A model generated the notes under the pieces. It had not been told where the DNA came from. It did not search any database and was given only the letters and a program-made list of their open reading frames with translations. The position numbers were made by a program, and so were the translations under genes. Shown piece by piece: positions 47,881-57,912 of a stretch of DNA of 63,512 bases (within the stretch, counting starts at the first letter, position 1; each line of letters begins with the position of its first letter). The stretch covers positions 1-63,512 of the IMG/VR virus record IMGVR_UViG_3300042453_001695; one strand, written 5' to 3'. The DNA is from a virus.

Positions 47881-50800
47881 TTAAAGATTACCATTAAAAT
47901 ATGCTGCTGTAACAATTCCTAAAGGAACTTCCGCTCCTGTTGAAATTTTTTGTCCTACTTCTGCATTATACGGAACGAAATGAATTTCACCATTTGGCAT
48001 AAGAACACCTCCTCCATGAGCTACAAATGAATTAGTATACACTAAAGAGTATGTAGACACAATACCTGAAGCGGATATTTTTTGACCTACAATTGCGCTG
48101 CCTGGAACAAAGTGTACGTCACCATTTGGCGCAAGAACTGCACCTTCATAATTAAATTGATTACCGTATTTTACAGGCGTGGTATATTGTTGATTTTTAA
48201 CGATAAAGACTCTTCCTAAGCCATCCGAGTATTGAAATACTAAATGTCCATCCGCGTCTATTGTAGCATTTTTACCTTGAGGATTAAAAGTACCAAAAAA
48301 AGGACCTGTATTGTAATATTCAGTAAAAAATCCATTTGGAAACATTCTTGATGGAAGAGGAGCTAAATGAGGAATAAAATAAATTGATCCATCAGGAAGT
48401 AAAACGCTTCCCCAATTCGTGCCTCCCGTGTAATTTGTGTTTATGAGTGAATATGTTGAAACTACACCTGTTCTTGATATTTTTTGTCCAACAAGGGCTT
48501 GAAATGCAGCAAAATGAATTTCGCCATTTGGAGCAAGAGTACCTCCAATATAAGCTGATGTAGTGGTATATGCTAATGCATACGTTGATACAACTCCGCT
48601 AGCGGATACTTTTTGCCCTCTTACAGCGTTATAAGGAACAAAATGAATGTCGCCGTTTGGTGCAAGAACACCACCAGAATAAAGATTGGGATTCGCTGCT
48701 GATGTTGTGTAAACTAATGCATATGTCGATGCAACACCATCAGCAGATATTTTTTGTCCTCTGTTTGCATTATACGGAACAAAATGAAGTTCACCATTTT
48801 GTGAAAGAACTCCACCATAATATCCAAACGAAGTAGTATATGCCAATGCATACGTTGATATTATGCCATTCACGCCGTTATTATTAAACAATGAACCTCG
48901 ATCAACATTTCTTTGCAGAGTTCTGTTTAAACTTATCTCAGCTTGCTCGGAAAGGTATTGTTCTATCGATGGATTAACAAGATCAGCATAATAAGTAGTC
49001 CCATTTGCAGCTGGATAAGATGCGGTAGTATCAGTAGAAACTAAAGTACCAGGTAAAGATTTTGGTAATATTGTAGCAGTTAAAGCTTTTTTCGCTTTTG
49101 TGAAAACTGTTTGTCGTGATATGAGTTCGTATTTTCCAATTCCTAACGAATAACCAACGGGAACAAGTGATTGAGGATAAATTGAACTGGCATATGGAAT
49201 AACATTTGAAGTGTCTGAAGAATCATGCGCTCGTCTTATAAGGACATTTGGTTTATTGACCAGCTTCATCCCATATCGCTGAGTAGTTTGTTGAATAAAA
49301 TACACATCTCCAGATTCGGAAAGAACGCCTCCTTGATGAATACGCTGCAATATCGGATACGTTGATATTACACCAGCGGATGATATTTTTTGACCGACTT
49401 GTGCGGAATCTGGAACAAAATGAACATCGCCTCGACTATCAAGAACACCACCACGGTATGCACCACTTCCAGAGGTAATTACTAATGAATACGTCGATAC
49501 TACACCAGCGGATGATAATTTTTGTCCTCTGTTGGCAAAATAAGGAACAAAATGAGTGTCACCATTTGGTGCAAGAACACCACCCCAATAAGACGCACCA
49601 GCGGTATACACTAATGAATATGTCGATGTAACACCATCAGCAGATATTTTTTGTCCAACTCTTGCACTATAAGGAACAAAGTGTACGTCACCGTTTGGCG
49701 CAAGAACACCACCTTGATAAGCAGTAGCAGTTGTGTATACCAACGAATATGTTGAAACATAAATGGGCACACTTTCGTTAGTTAATAATTTCTGGCCTCT
49801 ATTTGCATTGAAAGGCACAAACTGAACATCTCCACTAACATCAAGAACACCACCAGCATATGCAGCGGCTGTTGTGTACGCTAATGAATATGTTTGTACG
49901 ATTCCATCGGAAAATATTTTTTGTCCTACTCTTGCAGAATCTGGAACAAAATGAATACTGCCATTACCGTCAAGAACACCGCCATCATATGCAGCGGTTG
50001 TTGTGTACGCTAATGAATATGTTGTAGGATATTGAGATAAAAATTTATTGAACTCTATAACTTGTCCAACTTCTGCTTCATATGGAGCAAGATAAAAGGT
50101 GTTGCCTGTACTATCCATGGCACCACCAAGGTATGGCTGATTGGAAGCTGTGTATGCTAATGCGTATGTTGATACAACACCATCAGAAGAAACTTTTTGT
50201 CCTACTTTTGCATTATAAGGTGCAAAATGTATATCTCCATTATATGCTTTTCCGCCATAAGCATATGCACTAGAAGTTGTGTATACTAATGAATATGTAG
50301 ACACGACACCAGCAGAAGAAACTTTTTGCCCTCTGTTTGCAAGGAGTGGCACAAAATGTATATCTCCGTTGTTATCAAGAACACCACCCGAATATGCAGC
50401 AGTAGTAGTATACACCAATGAATATGTTGATACAACACCAGCAGAAGAAACTTTTTGCCCTCTGATCGCACTATAAGGAACAAAATGAACATCGCCGTTA
50501 CTATCAAGAACACCACCTCGATAAGCACCAGAAATCGTATATACCAACGAATATGTTGATATGATACCAGCGGATGATATTTTTTGTCCTCTTGTGGCAG
50601 AAAAAGGCACGAAATGAATGTCGCCATTGTTATCAAGAACACCACCATTGTATGCGGAACCAGCGGTTAATACTAATGAGTATGTCGATACGACACCAGC
50701 AGAAGAAACTTTTTGTCCAACTCTTGCACTAAAATTTACAAAATGAATATCACCATTGTTATCTAAAACGCCACCTTCATACGCATTAGTAACTGTATGA

Positions 50801-52236
50801 ACCAATGAAAATGTTGATACTACGCCAGCAGACGATATTTTTTGTCCTCTGTTAGCATCATTGGGTATAAAATACACATCACCATTATTATCAAGAACGC
50901 CTCCAGCATATGCACCACCAGACGTTGTATATACTAATGAGTAAGTTGTAGGATAGTGTTCAAGTGTGACATCAAATTGTAACTTTTGTCCTACTCTTGC
51001 ACTAAAAGGTACAAAATGTGCTTCGTTATTGTTATTTAAAACACCGCCATCATATGCAGCAGAAGCGGTAGTATATGCTAATGCATATGTTGACACAACT
51101 CCTGACGATGAAATTTTTTGCCCTCTAGCGGCACTAAGCGGAATAAAATGTACATCGCCATTCGGTGCAAGAATACCGCCAGCGTATGCAGTAATAGATG
51201 TGTATACTAATGAATACGTCGATACTACACCAGCAGATGATAGTTTTTGTCCTATATCCGCATTATAAGGAACAAAATGTATATCATCGTTATTATCTAA
51301 AATACCTCCTTTATACTTCGCAAGAGCGGTACTGTTTACTAAAGAGTATGTTGTTATAACACCAGCAGACGATATTTTTTGTCCTATGACAGCATTAAAG
51401 GGCACAAAATGAATATCGTTATTACTATCTAAAACACCACCGTTATATGCATTAGTAGCTGTATACACCAATGAAAATGTTGACACGACACCAGCAGACG
51501 ATATTGTTAGTCCTCTATTTGCATTATAATTTACAAAATAAATGTCGTTATTATTTGCAAGAACACCACCAGAATATGCACCAGCAGTTGTATATACTAA
51601 CGAATACGTTGATGGAACTTGAGGTGCGAATCCATTTGGAGTTACTTTTTGTCCTCTGTTTGAATTATATGGCACAAAATATACATCGCCATTCGGTGCA
51701 AGAACACCACCAGAATATCCAAAATTAGACGTTGTGAATATTAATGAGTAAGTTGTTATAACACCAGCAGATGATATCATTTGTCCTCTAGTGGCATTCC
51801 GAGGCACAAAATGTATATTACCAAGAGCGTCTAGAACTGCTGCACTCCAAAAATTAGCTCCAGATACTGAATAAGGATAAGTAAATACTGTACCATCTGT
51901 TGTTATTCTTATTCCTCTATCACCATCTACATTTACAATATGAATTTCATTATTGCTGGTGCGAACTGCTCCCGCAAGCTCACTAACAGAGACAGAGGCT
52001 GTGCGGAGTGCATCATTATATGAATGAAGAACTTGAGGATAATCTACAAGAGTTGCTGTACCTACTTCCCATTTATCACCATCGACAATTGAATAGTCAA
52101 ACTCATCACCCATTGAATAGGTTGCAGCAGAAATTTTTTCGACATTGGCCGAACTCAATCTTATATTGGGTTCGAACGCATCTTCACGCTGTGAAAAAGT
52201 ACCTGTTTGTGATCTATCTTTTACTTGGCGTGCCAT
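47881..52236 (-). CDS. Giant beta-propeller-repeat adhesin/fibre, 1451 aa
   Basis: After an N-terminal region with DGDKWEVGTATLVDYPQV, the protein is built of ~43-residue repeats of the type AYxGGVLDxNGDIHFVP, xxAxxGQKISSAGVV and STYSLVYTT. I count about 28 by eye: 21, then a non-repeat insert (about residues 960-1100) that includes VLIRRAHDSSDTSN, then about 7. Longer linkers with QFD (after blade 8) and EFN (after blade 15) are seven blades apart. Four predicted strands per repeat fit seven-bladed propellers. It ends AAYFNGNL. A host-surface-binding or glycan-binding function is likely because of its place among fibre genes. Confidence 0.82.
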   Translation of the reverse strand: MARQVKDRSQTGTFSQREDAFEPNIRLSSANVEKISAATYSMGDEFDYSIVDGDKWEVGTATLVDYPQVLHSYNDALRTASVSVSELAGAVRTSNNEIHIVNVDGDRGIRITTDGTVFTYPYSVSGANFWSAAVLDALGNIHFVPRNATRGQMISSAGVITTYSLIFTTSNFGYSGGVLAPNGDVYFVPYNSNRGQKVTPNGFAPQVPSTYSLVYTTAGAYSGGVLANNNDIYFVNYNANRGLTISSAGVVSTFSLVYTATNAYNGGVLDSNNDIHFVPFNAVIGQKISSAGVITTYSLVNSTALAKYKGGILDNNDDIHFVPYNADIGQKLSSAGVVSTYSLVYTSITAYAGGILAPNGDVHFIPLSAARGQKISSSGVVSTYALAYTTASAAYDGGVLNNNNEAHFVPFSARVGQKLQFDVTLEHYPTTYSLVYTTSGGAYAGGVLDNNGDVYFIPNDANRGQKISSAGVVSTFSLVHTVTNAYEGGVLDNNGDIHFVNFSARVGQKVSSAGVVSTYSLVLTAGSAYNGGVLDNNGDIHFVPFSATRGQKISSAGIISTYSLVYTISGAYRGGVLDSNGDVHFVPYSAIRGQKVSSAGVVSTYSLVYTTTAAYSGGVLDNNGDIHFVPLLANRGQKVSSAGVVSTYSLVYTTSSAYAYGGKAYNGDIHFAPYNAKVGQKVSSDGVVSTYALAYTASNQPYLGGAMDSTGNTFYLAPYEAEVGQVIEFNKFLSQYPTTYSLAYTTTAAYDGGVLDGNGSIHFVPDSARVGQKIFSDGIVQTYSLAYTTAAAYAGGVLDVSGDVQFVPFNANRGQKLLTNESVPIYVSTYSLVYTTATAYQGGVLAPNGDVHFVPYSARVGQKISADGVTSTYSLVYTAGASYWGGVLAPNGDTHFVPYFANRGQKLSSAGVVSTYSLVITSGSGAYRGGVLDSRGDVHFVPDSAQVGQKISSAGVISTYPILQRIHQGGVLSESGDVYFIQQTTQRYGMKLVNKPNVLIRRAHDSSDTSNVIPYASSIYPQSLVPVGYSLGIGKYELISRQTVFTKAKKALTATILPKSLPGTLVSTDTTASYPAANGTTYYADLVNPSIEQYLSEQAEISLNRTLQRNVDRGSLFNNNGVNGIISTYALAYTTSFGYYGGVLSQNGELHFVPYNANRGQKISADGVASTYALVYTTSAANPNLYSGGVLAPNGDIHFVPYNAVRGQKVSASGVVSTYALAYTTTSAYIGGTLAPNGEIHFAAFQALVGQKISRTGVVSTYSLINTNYTGGTNWGSVLLPDGSIYFIPHLAPLPSRMFPNGFFTEYYNTGPFFGTFNPQGKNATIDADGHLVFQYSDGLGRVFIVKNQQYTTPVKYGNQFNYEGAVLAPNGDVHFVPGSAIVGQKISASGIVSTYSLVYTNSFVAHGGGVLMPNGEIHFVPYNAEVGQKISTGAEVPLGIVTAAYFNGNL

Positions 52237-52239
52237 GTC

Positions 52240-55200
52240 TTATAACTTATTGAAAAATGGACTGAGAACAATTTCTGTATCCAATGGTCGACTAAATGTG
52301 TATAGTTTGTACTGAGTTGCATCATTACGAATCGCAATTATGTTTCCATCAAAATCTAAATTTGCTCCAATACAAAGTGGTGTTCCAGAAATCAAAGGTG
52401 ATGTGATTAACGATTGTATGCCAGAAGGCGTAATTTTTAAAATACCTGATGTTCCATTATAAGGAACAAAGTATATGTTTCCTGCTGGATCTAAAACACC
52501 ACTTTGAAAAGCACCAGCAGTTGTGTATACTAATGAATATGTAGACACAACACCAGCAGCAGAAACTTTTTGCCCTATAGTTGCAGAATGAGGCACAAAA
52601 TGCACATCGCCATTTGGTGCAAGAACACCACCAACGTAAGCATCGGCAGCAGTATATACTAAAGAGTATGTAGACACAATACCTGAAGCGGATATTTTTT
52701 GACCTACGATTGCGTTGCCTGGTACAAAATGCACATCGCCATTTGGTGCAAGAACACCACCAGCATATGTATCAGCAGCAGTATATACTAATGAATATGT
52801 TGATACAACACCAGCAGCAGAAACTTTTTGTCCGACTATCGCGTTGCGTGGAACAAAGTGAATATCACCATTTGATGCAAAGATGCCACCAATATATGCT
52901 AAAGATGTTGTGTAAACTAATGCATATGTCGATACAACACCAGCAGCAGATATTTTTTGCCCTACTGTTGCGTTACACGGAACGAAATGAACATCACCAT
53001 TCGATGCAAGAACACCACCAGCATATGCATAATTAGCCGTTGTGTACACCAATGCATATGTTGATACTGCACCGTATTGAGATATTTTTTGACCTCTGTT
53101 AGCACTATCTGGAACAAAATGAATATCACCATTAAGTGCAAGAACACCACCCCAGTATGCACTAGCAGTTGTGTATACTAATGAAAATGTAGACACTACA
53201 GGATTTTTAAATGTTGTTCCTGCCGTAATACTCTTCATCCACGCTCTTTGAAGTCCTCTCCAAGAAGTCAACGTGGAATTAATTGATGAATCATCTCCTG
53301 TTGGAACAGCGCCTTGCACAACACTTGAAGGTAACGGTATGAATACGTCTTTTATTCCTGATGAAAAATTCACTTTGTCTGGAACATTGGCAGTTACATT
53401 AGATGATGAAATGACTAAATCTCTACTCAATGTTGAAGCAAGTCTTTGTCCAACTGTTGATCCAAAAGGAACAAAATGTAATTCACCTTGTTTATCAATA
53501 ACACCACCGTTATATGCTAAACTGCCAGTCGAAGTAAGTGGATAAGTTGATACGACACCAGCAAGAGATATTTTTTGTCCAATTCCAGAATCGTAAGGAA
53601 TAAAATGAACTTCTCCATCGCGTGTTTGAATACCGCCACGATAGGCAGTACTGCCTGTATTTACCAATGAATACGTTGATACAACACCGTATTGAGATAT
53701 TTTTTGTCCGACTGTCGCACTACTTGGCACAAAATGCACATCGCCGTTTCGTGCAAGGACACCACCGTCATATGCGCCAACAGTCGTATACACAAGTGAA
53801 TAAGTTGATACGACACCAGCAAGAGATATTTTTTGTCCTCTGATAGCGTTATTTGGTATAAAATGTACATCACCGTTTGGCGCAAGAACACCACCAGCGT
53901 ATGCACCAGCTGCGGTAGTATATACTAATGAATATGTTGATACTACACCAGCTGATGATAATTTTTGCCCCCTATTACCGACAAAAGGAACAAAATGAAC
54001 ATCGCCGTTACTATCAAGAACACCACCTCGATAAGCAGTAGCAGTTGTGTATACCAACGAATATGTTGAAGAAAATATTGAGAAAAATTTGTTAAACTCC
54101 GCTACTTGTCCTACTGTAGCAGAAGAAGGAACAAATTGTAATTTATTTTGGCCGTCTAGAACACCACCATTGTAATGTCCAGGTGAAGTTCGTACTAATG
54201 TATATGTCGATACAACGCCAGCAGATGATATTTTCTGTCCTCTTGTAACACCATTTTGCACAAAATGTACATCGCCTCGACTATCAAGGACACCACCACG
54301 ATATGCACCACCTCCAGAAGTAATTACTAATGAATATGTTGATACTACACCAGCGGATGATAATTTTTGTCCTACTCTTGCTTCATAGTTTACAAAATGT
54401 ATATCACCTCGACTATCAAGAACACCGCCGGAAAAAGAGCGAACTGTGGTATACACCAATGAATATGTTGATACTACACCAGCAGAAGATACTTTTTGTC
54501 CTCTGTTTGCACTAAAAGGAATAAAATGAACGTCACCATTTCTGTCTAATACTCCACCAGAATATGCAAAAGATGCCGTATATACTAATGGGTATGTATA
54601 AGTGCCAAACTGATCCAACTTTAGTCCTACTCTTGCATTATAAGGAACAAAATAAATGTTTCCATTGCCATCATAAACACCTCCATCATAAGCACCGCCA
54701 ACAGTATATGCTAAATCATAAGTTGATGCGACACCAAGGTAATTCACTTTTTGTCCTATGTCGGCATTATAAGGAACAAAATGAGTATCGCCTAAAAAAA
54801 GTCCATCAAATACTCCTCCAGAATATGCATTCAAAGTGGTGTACACCAAATCATAAGTTGATACAACACCAGCAGATGATATCATCTGTCCTACAGACGC
54901 ATTAAAAGGAGCGAAATGAATATCCTTTCTATCATTCAAAGCACCACCTTGATACGCTAAAGACACGGTGTAAACTAAAGGATATGTGCTAGAATAAACT
55001 TCGGGCGTGATATCGAACTGTAACTTTTGTCCTATACCAACACTATAAGGAATAAAATGCATTTCACCAAGACGATTTACTACACCCTCAAAATATGCAC
55101 TATCAGCGGTATGCGCCAATGAGTATGTTGATACAACGCCGTATTGAGATATTTTTTGACCGACTTCCGCACTATAAGGAACAAAATGAACGTCAGCATT

Positions 55201-55467
55201 TCCTGAAATAGTTGGCGCAAGAACACCGCCTGCATAACCATTTCCAGTTGTGTACACTAATGAATATGTTACAGGAACTTGATACATTGATACTGTTCCT
55301 ATTCCAACCTCAAAAGCATTTCGATCTTCGATTGTGTAATAAGTTTGATTATTATGACATACGTTCGCAAATGATTGATAACCTGAAACTGCGTAATCAA
55401 GTGTTACGTTTCCTGTTCCAGTTGTATTTGTTGTGACGAACGCTCTATCTAAAGCAACAAAAGCCAT
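52240..55467 (-). CDS. Giant beta-propeller-repeat adhesin/fibre, 1075 aa
   Basis: The N-terminus AFVALDRAFVTTNTTGTGNV and the box RNAFEVGIGTVSMYQV match standard phage fibre modules. About 14 repeats follow, then an insert with LSRDLVISSSN and VNFSSGIKDVFIPLPSS, then seven more, ending SPFFNKL. In ordinary fibres EVGIGTY runs straight into LxRxxVxxSSN...VNFSxGxKDVF. Here the blades lie inside that module. QFD and EFN linkers after blades 2 and 9 are seven blades apart, as in the 1451-residue paralogue. It lies 3 bases upstream of that paralogue's start and 9 bases downstream of the 808-residue one. Confidence 0.82.
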   Translation of the reverse strand: MAFVALDRAFVTTNTTGTGNVTLDYAVSGYQSFANVCHNNQTYYTIEDRNAFEVGIGTVSMYQVPVTYSLVYTTGNGYAGGVLAPTISGNADVHFVPYSAEVGQKISQYGVVSTYSLAHTADSAYFEGVVNRLGEMHFIPYSVGIGQKLQFDITPEVYSSTYPLVYTVSLAYQGGALNDRKDIHFAPFNASVGQMISSAGVVSTYDLVYTTLNAYSGGVFDGLFLGDTHFVPYNADIGQKVNYLGVASTYDLAYTVGGAYDGGVYDGNGNIYFVPYNARVGLKLDQFGTYTYPLVYTASFAYSGGVLDRNGDVHFIPFSANRGQKVSSAGVVSTYSLVYTTVRSFSGGVLDSRGDIHFVNYEARVGQKLSSAGVVSTYSLVITSGGGAYRGGVLDSRGDVHFVQNGVTRGQKISSAGVVSTYTLVRTSPGHYNGGVLDGQNKLQFVPSSATVGQVAEFNKFFSIFSSTYSLVYTTATAYRGGVLDSNGDVHFVPFVGNRGQKLSSAGVVSTYSLVYTTAAGAYAGGVLAPNGDVHFIPNNAIRGQKISLAGVVSTYSLVYTTVGAYDGGVLARNGDVHFVPSSATVGQKISQYGVVSTYSLVNTGSTAYRGGIQTRDGEVHFIPYDSGIGQKISLAGVVSTYPLTSTGSLAYNGGVIDKQGELHFVPFGSTVGQRLASTLSRDLVISSSNVTANVPDKVNFSSGIKDVFIPLPSSVVQGAVPTGDDSSINSTLTSWRGLQRAWMKSITAGTTFKNPVVSTFSLVYTTASAYWGGVLALNGDIHFVPDSANRGQKISQYGAVSTYALVYTTANYAYAGGVLASNGDVHFVPCNATVGQKISAAGVVSTYALVYTTSLAYIGGIFASNGDIHFVPRNAIVGQKVSAAGVVSTYSLVYTAADTYAGGVLAPNGDVHFVPGNAIVGQKISASGIVSTYSLVYTAADAYVGGVLAPNGDVHFVPHSATIGQKVSAAGVVSTYSLVYTTAGAFQSGVLDPAGNIYFVPYNGTSGILKITPSGIQSLITSPLISGTPLCIGANLDFDGNIIAIRNDATQYKLYTFSRPLDTEIVLSPFFNKL

Positions 55468-55476
55468 AATTTTTCT

Positions 55477-57903
55477 TTAAAGTTTGTTTAAAAATGGACT
55501 AAGACAAGCATTTACAGGCAAAGGATTAACCGAAAGCGTTGCAATTTTTTGTCCTACTACACCAGAAAAAGGTGCGAAGTATATATCACCGTTTGGCATA
55601 AGCGCACCACCGATATACGCACTTGCAACAACATACGGCAATGAGTATGTAGACACAACTCCAGAAGTGGATATTTTTTGACCTCTGTTGGCAGCAAATG
55701 GTATAAAATGTACATCACCGTTTGGCGCAAGAACACCACCAGCATATGCAGTAGCGACAGTATAAACAAGTGGATATGTCGATACAGCGCCATCAGCAGA
55801 TATTTTTTGTCCTCTGTTTGCTGAATGAGGCACAAAATTTATGTCGCCATTAACTGCAAGAACACCACCAAGATACGCAGCAGCAATACTGTACACTAAT
55901 GAATATGTAGACACGACACCAGCGGCAGAAATTTTTTGTCCTCTGTTTGCATTAAATGGCACAAAGTGTACGTCACCGTTTGGCGCAAGAACACCACCAG
56001 CATATGCGGTAGTGGCTGTGTATATCAACGAATAAGTCGATACGACACCAGATGACGATATCATTTGTCCTCTGTTAGCTGAGTAAGGTACAAAATGTAT
56101 GTCGCCGTTCGGAGAAACAACGCCTCCAACGTAAGCATCGGCAGCAGTATATACTAAGGAGTATGTTGACACAACGCCTGAAGCATTTATTTTTTGACCT
56201 CTGTTAGCACTTCGCGGCACAAAATGTACATCACCGTTTGGTGCAAGAATACCGCCATAATACGCATTAGCGACTGTATGTAATAAAACATAAGTGGATG
56301 GAATACCCAACTTCGAAAGTTTTTGTCCTCTTACAGCGGAATGTGGCACAAAGTGTGTGTCACCATTTGGTGCAAGAATTGCTCCAGCATATCCAGAAGC
56401 AACAGTATATGGTAATGTAAATGTTGATGCGATACCAGCAGTATTCGCATTATCGTATGCATTTCCACCTAAAGCACTCTGTTCCAATAAACCTCTAAAT
56501 GGTTTCCATCCTGATAAATTAGAATCGATTTCATTATTATCAAATGTTGGTACTCCACCGACAGCAATCGAATTTGGATATACGAGTGAAATGTTTGCCG
56601 ATGTAGTTAGATTGCTAGGCGATAGATAAATTGCTTGTCCGTTGTTCGATGAATCGAAAATTTTATCTCTTGTAATCGCATTTACTAAAACTCTTTGTGC
56701 TGCCGTAGCACTATGATTTGCAAATATAATTCCAATGTCATTGTTTGATGACAACGCTCCACCAAATAAACCAGCGGTTGATGTTACTGCTAATGAATAT
56801 GTGGTAAATATACCTAAACTTTGATCATATACAGTACCTACTCTTGCGCTATACGGAACAAAGTGAACATTACCATTTCTGTCCAATACTCCGCCGGCAT
56901 ATGCATTTGTTGTTGTATAAGGTAATGGATATGTGGAACTTGAGACTAACGCAAGCATAACTGACGCATTATATGGAATACAATATACTTCACCAGGATA
57001 ATTAGCAGAGAATGATCTCACTACGCCACCAATATATGCACCCGCTGTTGTGTACGGAAGACCATAAGTGGTTGCAATAAAATTGGCCATGTATTGCCCT
57101 ACTTGTGCATTGAATGGAACAAAGTAGTTTCCGCCATTAACAGTATATCCACCTTGATATGCGCCTGCAGTAGTATATGCTAACGCCCAAGTTGATGCAA
57201 TTGTATTAGTAGTGTCAATTGTTTGTCCTACCGCTGCGTTATACGGAACAAAATGAATATAGTAAGGATATGTGACTGTATCGACAATTCCACCAGAATA
57301 TGCACCAGCAACTGTGTATGCTAAAGAGTATGTTGACACAATACCTGCCGATGATACTTTTTGTCCTCTGTTGGCATTATAAGGAATAAAATGTACTTCA
57401 TTATCCCCACCAAGAACACCGCCCTGATATGCACCAGCAACTGTGTATGTTAATGGATATGTTGATACAACACCTGCCGATGATACTTTTTGTCCTCTTG
57501 TGGCAGAAAAAGGCACGAAATGAATGTCGCCATTAGCGTCACGAACTGCTCCAGAATACGCTGTAGTTGCGGTTGCGGTAACGGCAAATGTTGAAACTAT
57601 TGGAGATTTTCCGCGGTATGTTGCTTTTCCTATTTCCCATTCACCATTTTTAGGCTCAAGAGAATAATAAAACTCACTATTAAGACTTCCCGAATAATCA
57701 TTATCTACAAAAGCAAAATTTTTATATCCTGCAATCGTATAAGGTTTATACCCACTATAAGCTGGAATTCGTTCGTTATCGGTAAAGTTAGAAAAGTTTA
57801 AACCATCAGGATTTACTGGAGATGGTGTGTTCGCAAGAACCAGTGTTGAATTGCCACCAGAAAAAGTATTTCCACGTGTTCTACTATTAAAAATTATCGT
57901 CAT
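55477..57903 (-). CDS. Beta-propeller-repeat adhesin/fibre, 808 aa
   Basis: The N-terminal part has KPYTIAGYKNFAFVDND and the fibre box KNGEWEIGKATYRGKSP. Seven repeats follow (the third to fifth and seventh degenerate), then an insert with ITRDKIFDSSNNGQAIYLSP and IALV-like VYPNSIAVGG. Seven well-conserved repeats and the end SPFLNKL complete it. The 7 + 7 organisation is the clearest sign of two seven-bladed propellers. It shares the C-terminal SPF(F/L)NKL with the 1075-residue protein. It follows the 450-residue heptad fibre gene with a 9-base gap, so heptad fibres and propellers are co-expressed. Confidence 0.82.
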   Translation of the reverse strand: MTIIFNSRTRGNTFSGGNSTLVLANTPSPVNPDGLNFSNFTDNERIPAYSGYKPYTIAGYKNFAFVDNDYSGSLNSEFYYSLEPKNGEWEIGKATYRGKSPIVSTFAVTATATTAYSGAVRDANGDIHFVPFSATRGQKVSSAGVVSTYPLTYTVAGAYQGGVLGGDNEVHFIPYNANRGQKVSSAGIVSTYSLAYTVAGAYSGGIVDTVTYPYYIHFVPYNAAVGQTIDTTNTIASTWALAYTTAGAYQGGYTVNGGNYFVPFNAQVGQYMANFIATTYGLPYTTAGAYIGGVVRSFSANYPGEVYCIPYNASVMLALVSSSTYPLPYTTTNAYAGGVLDRNGNVHFVPYSARVGTVYDQSLGIFTTYSLAVTSTAGLFGGALSSNNDIGIIFANHSATAAQRVLVNAITRDKIFDSSNNGQAIYLSPSNLTTSANISLVYPNSIAVGGVPTFDNNEIDSNLSGWKPFRGLLEQSALGGNAYDNANTAGIASTFTLPYTVASGYAGAILAPNGDTHFVPHSAVRGQKLSKLGIPSTYVLLHTVANAYYGGILAPNGDVHFVPRSANRGQKINASGVVSTYSLVYTAADAYVGGVVSPNGDIHFVPYSANRGQMISSSGVVSTYSLIYTATTAYAGGVLAPNGDVHFVPFNANRGQKISAAGVVSTYSLVYSIAAAYLGGVLAVNGDINFVPHSANRGQKISADGAVSTYPLVYTVATAYAGGVLAPNGDVHFIPFAANRGQKISTSGVVSTYSLPYVVASAYIGGALMPNGDIYFAPFSGVVGQKIATLSVNPLPVNACLSPFLNKL

Positions 57904-57912
57904 GTTATTTTA

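Larger units (their letters stand above)
47881..57903 (-). repeat. ~129-bp coding repeats of the three propeller genes
   Basis: Three adjacent genes consist mostly of ~129-bp units that encode the GGVL...NGD(I/V)HFVP...GQKIS...STYSLVYT repeat, about 63 in total by eye. Many units are nearly identical in DNA both within and between genes, for example the GGTGTTCTTGCGCCAAATGG-type segment seen in all three. The region should therefore recombine, duplicate and exchange blades, and short-read assemblies may collapse here. Confidence 0.82.

Noticed and set aside
50286-53036. Alternative-frame ORFs on both strands inside the propeller genes
   Set aside because: They repeat with the 129-bp unit and give His/Leu/Gln-rich products without domains, so they are repeat shadows.
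47881-57903. CRISPR array or diversity-generating retroelement in the repeat region
   Set aside because: The units are contiguous coding repeats of ~129 bp in frame, without spacers. No reverse transcriptase or template/variable repeat pair with adenine-specific changes is visible.
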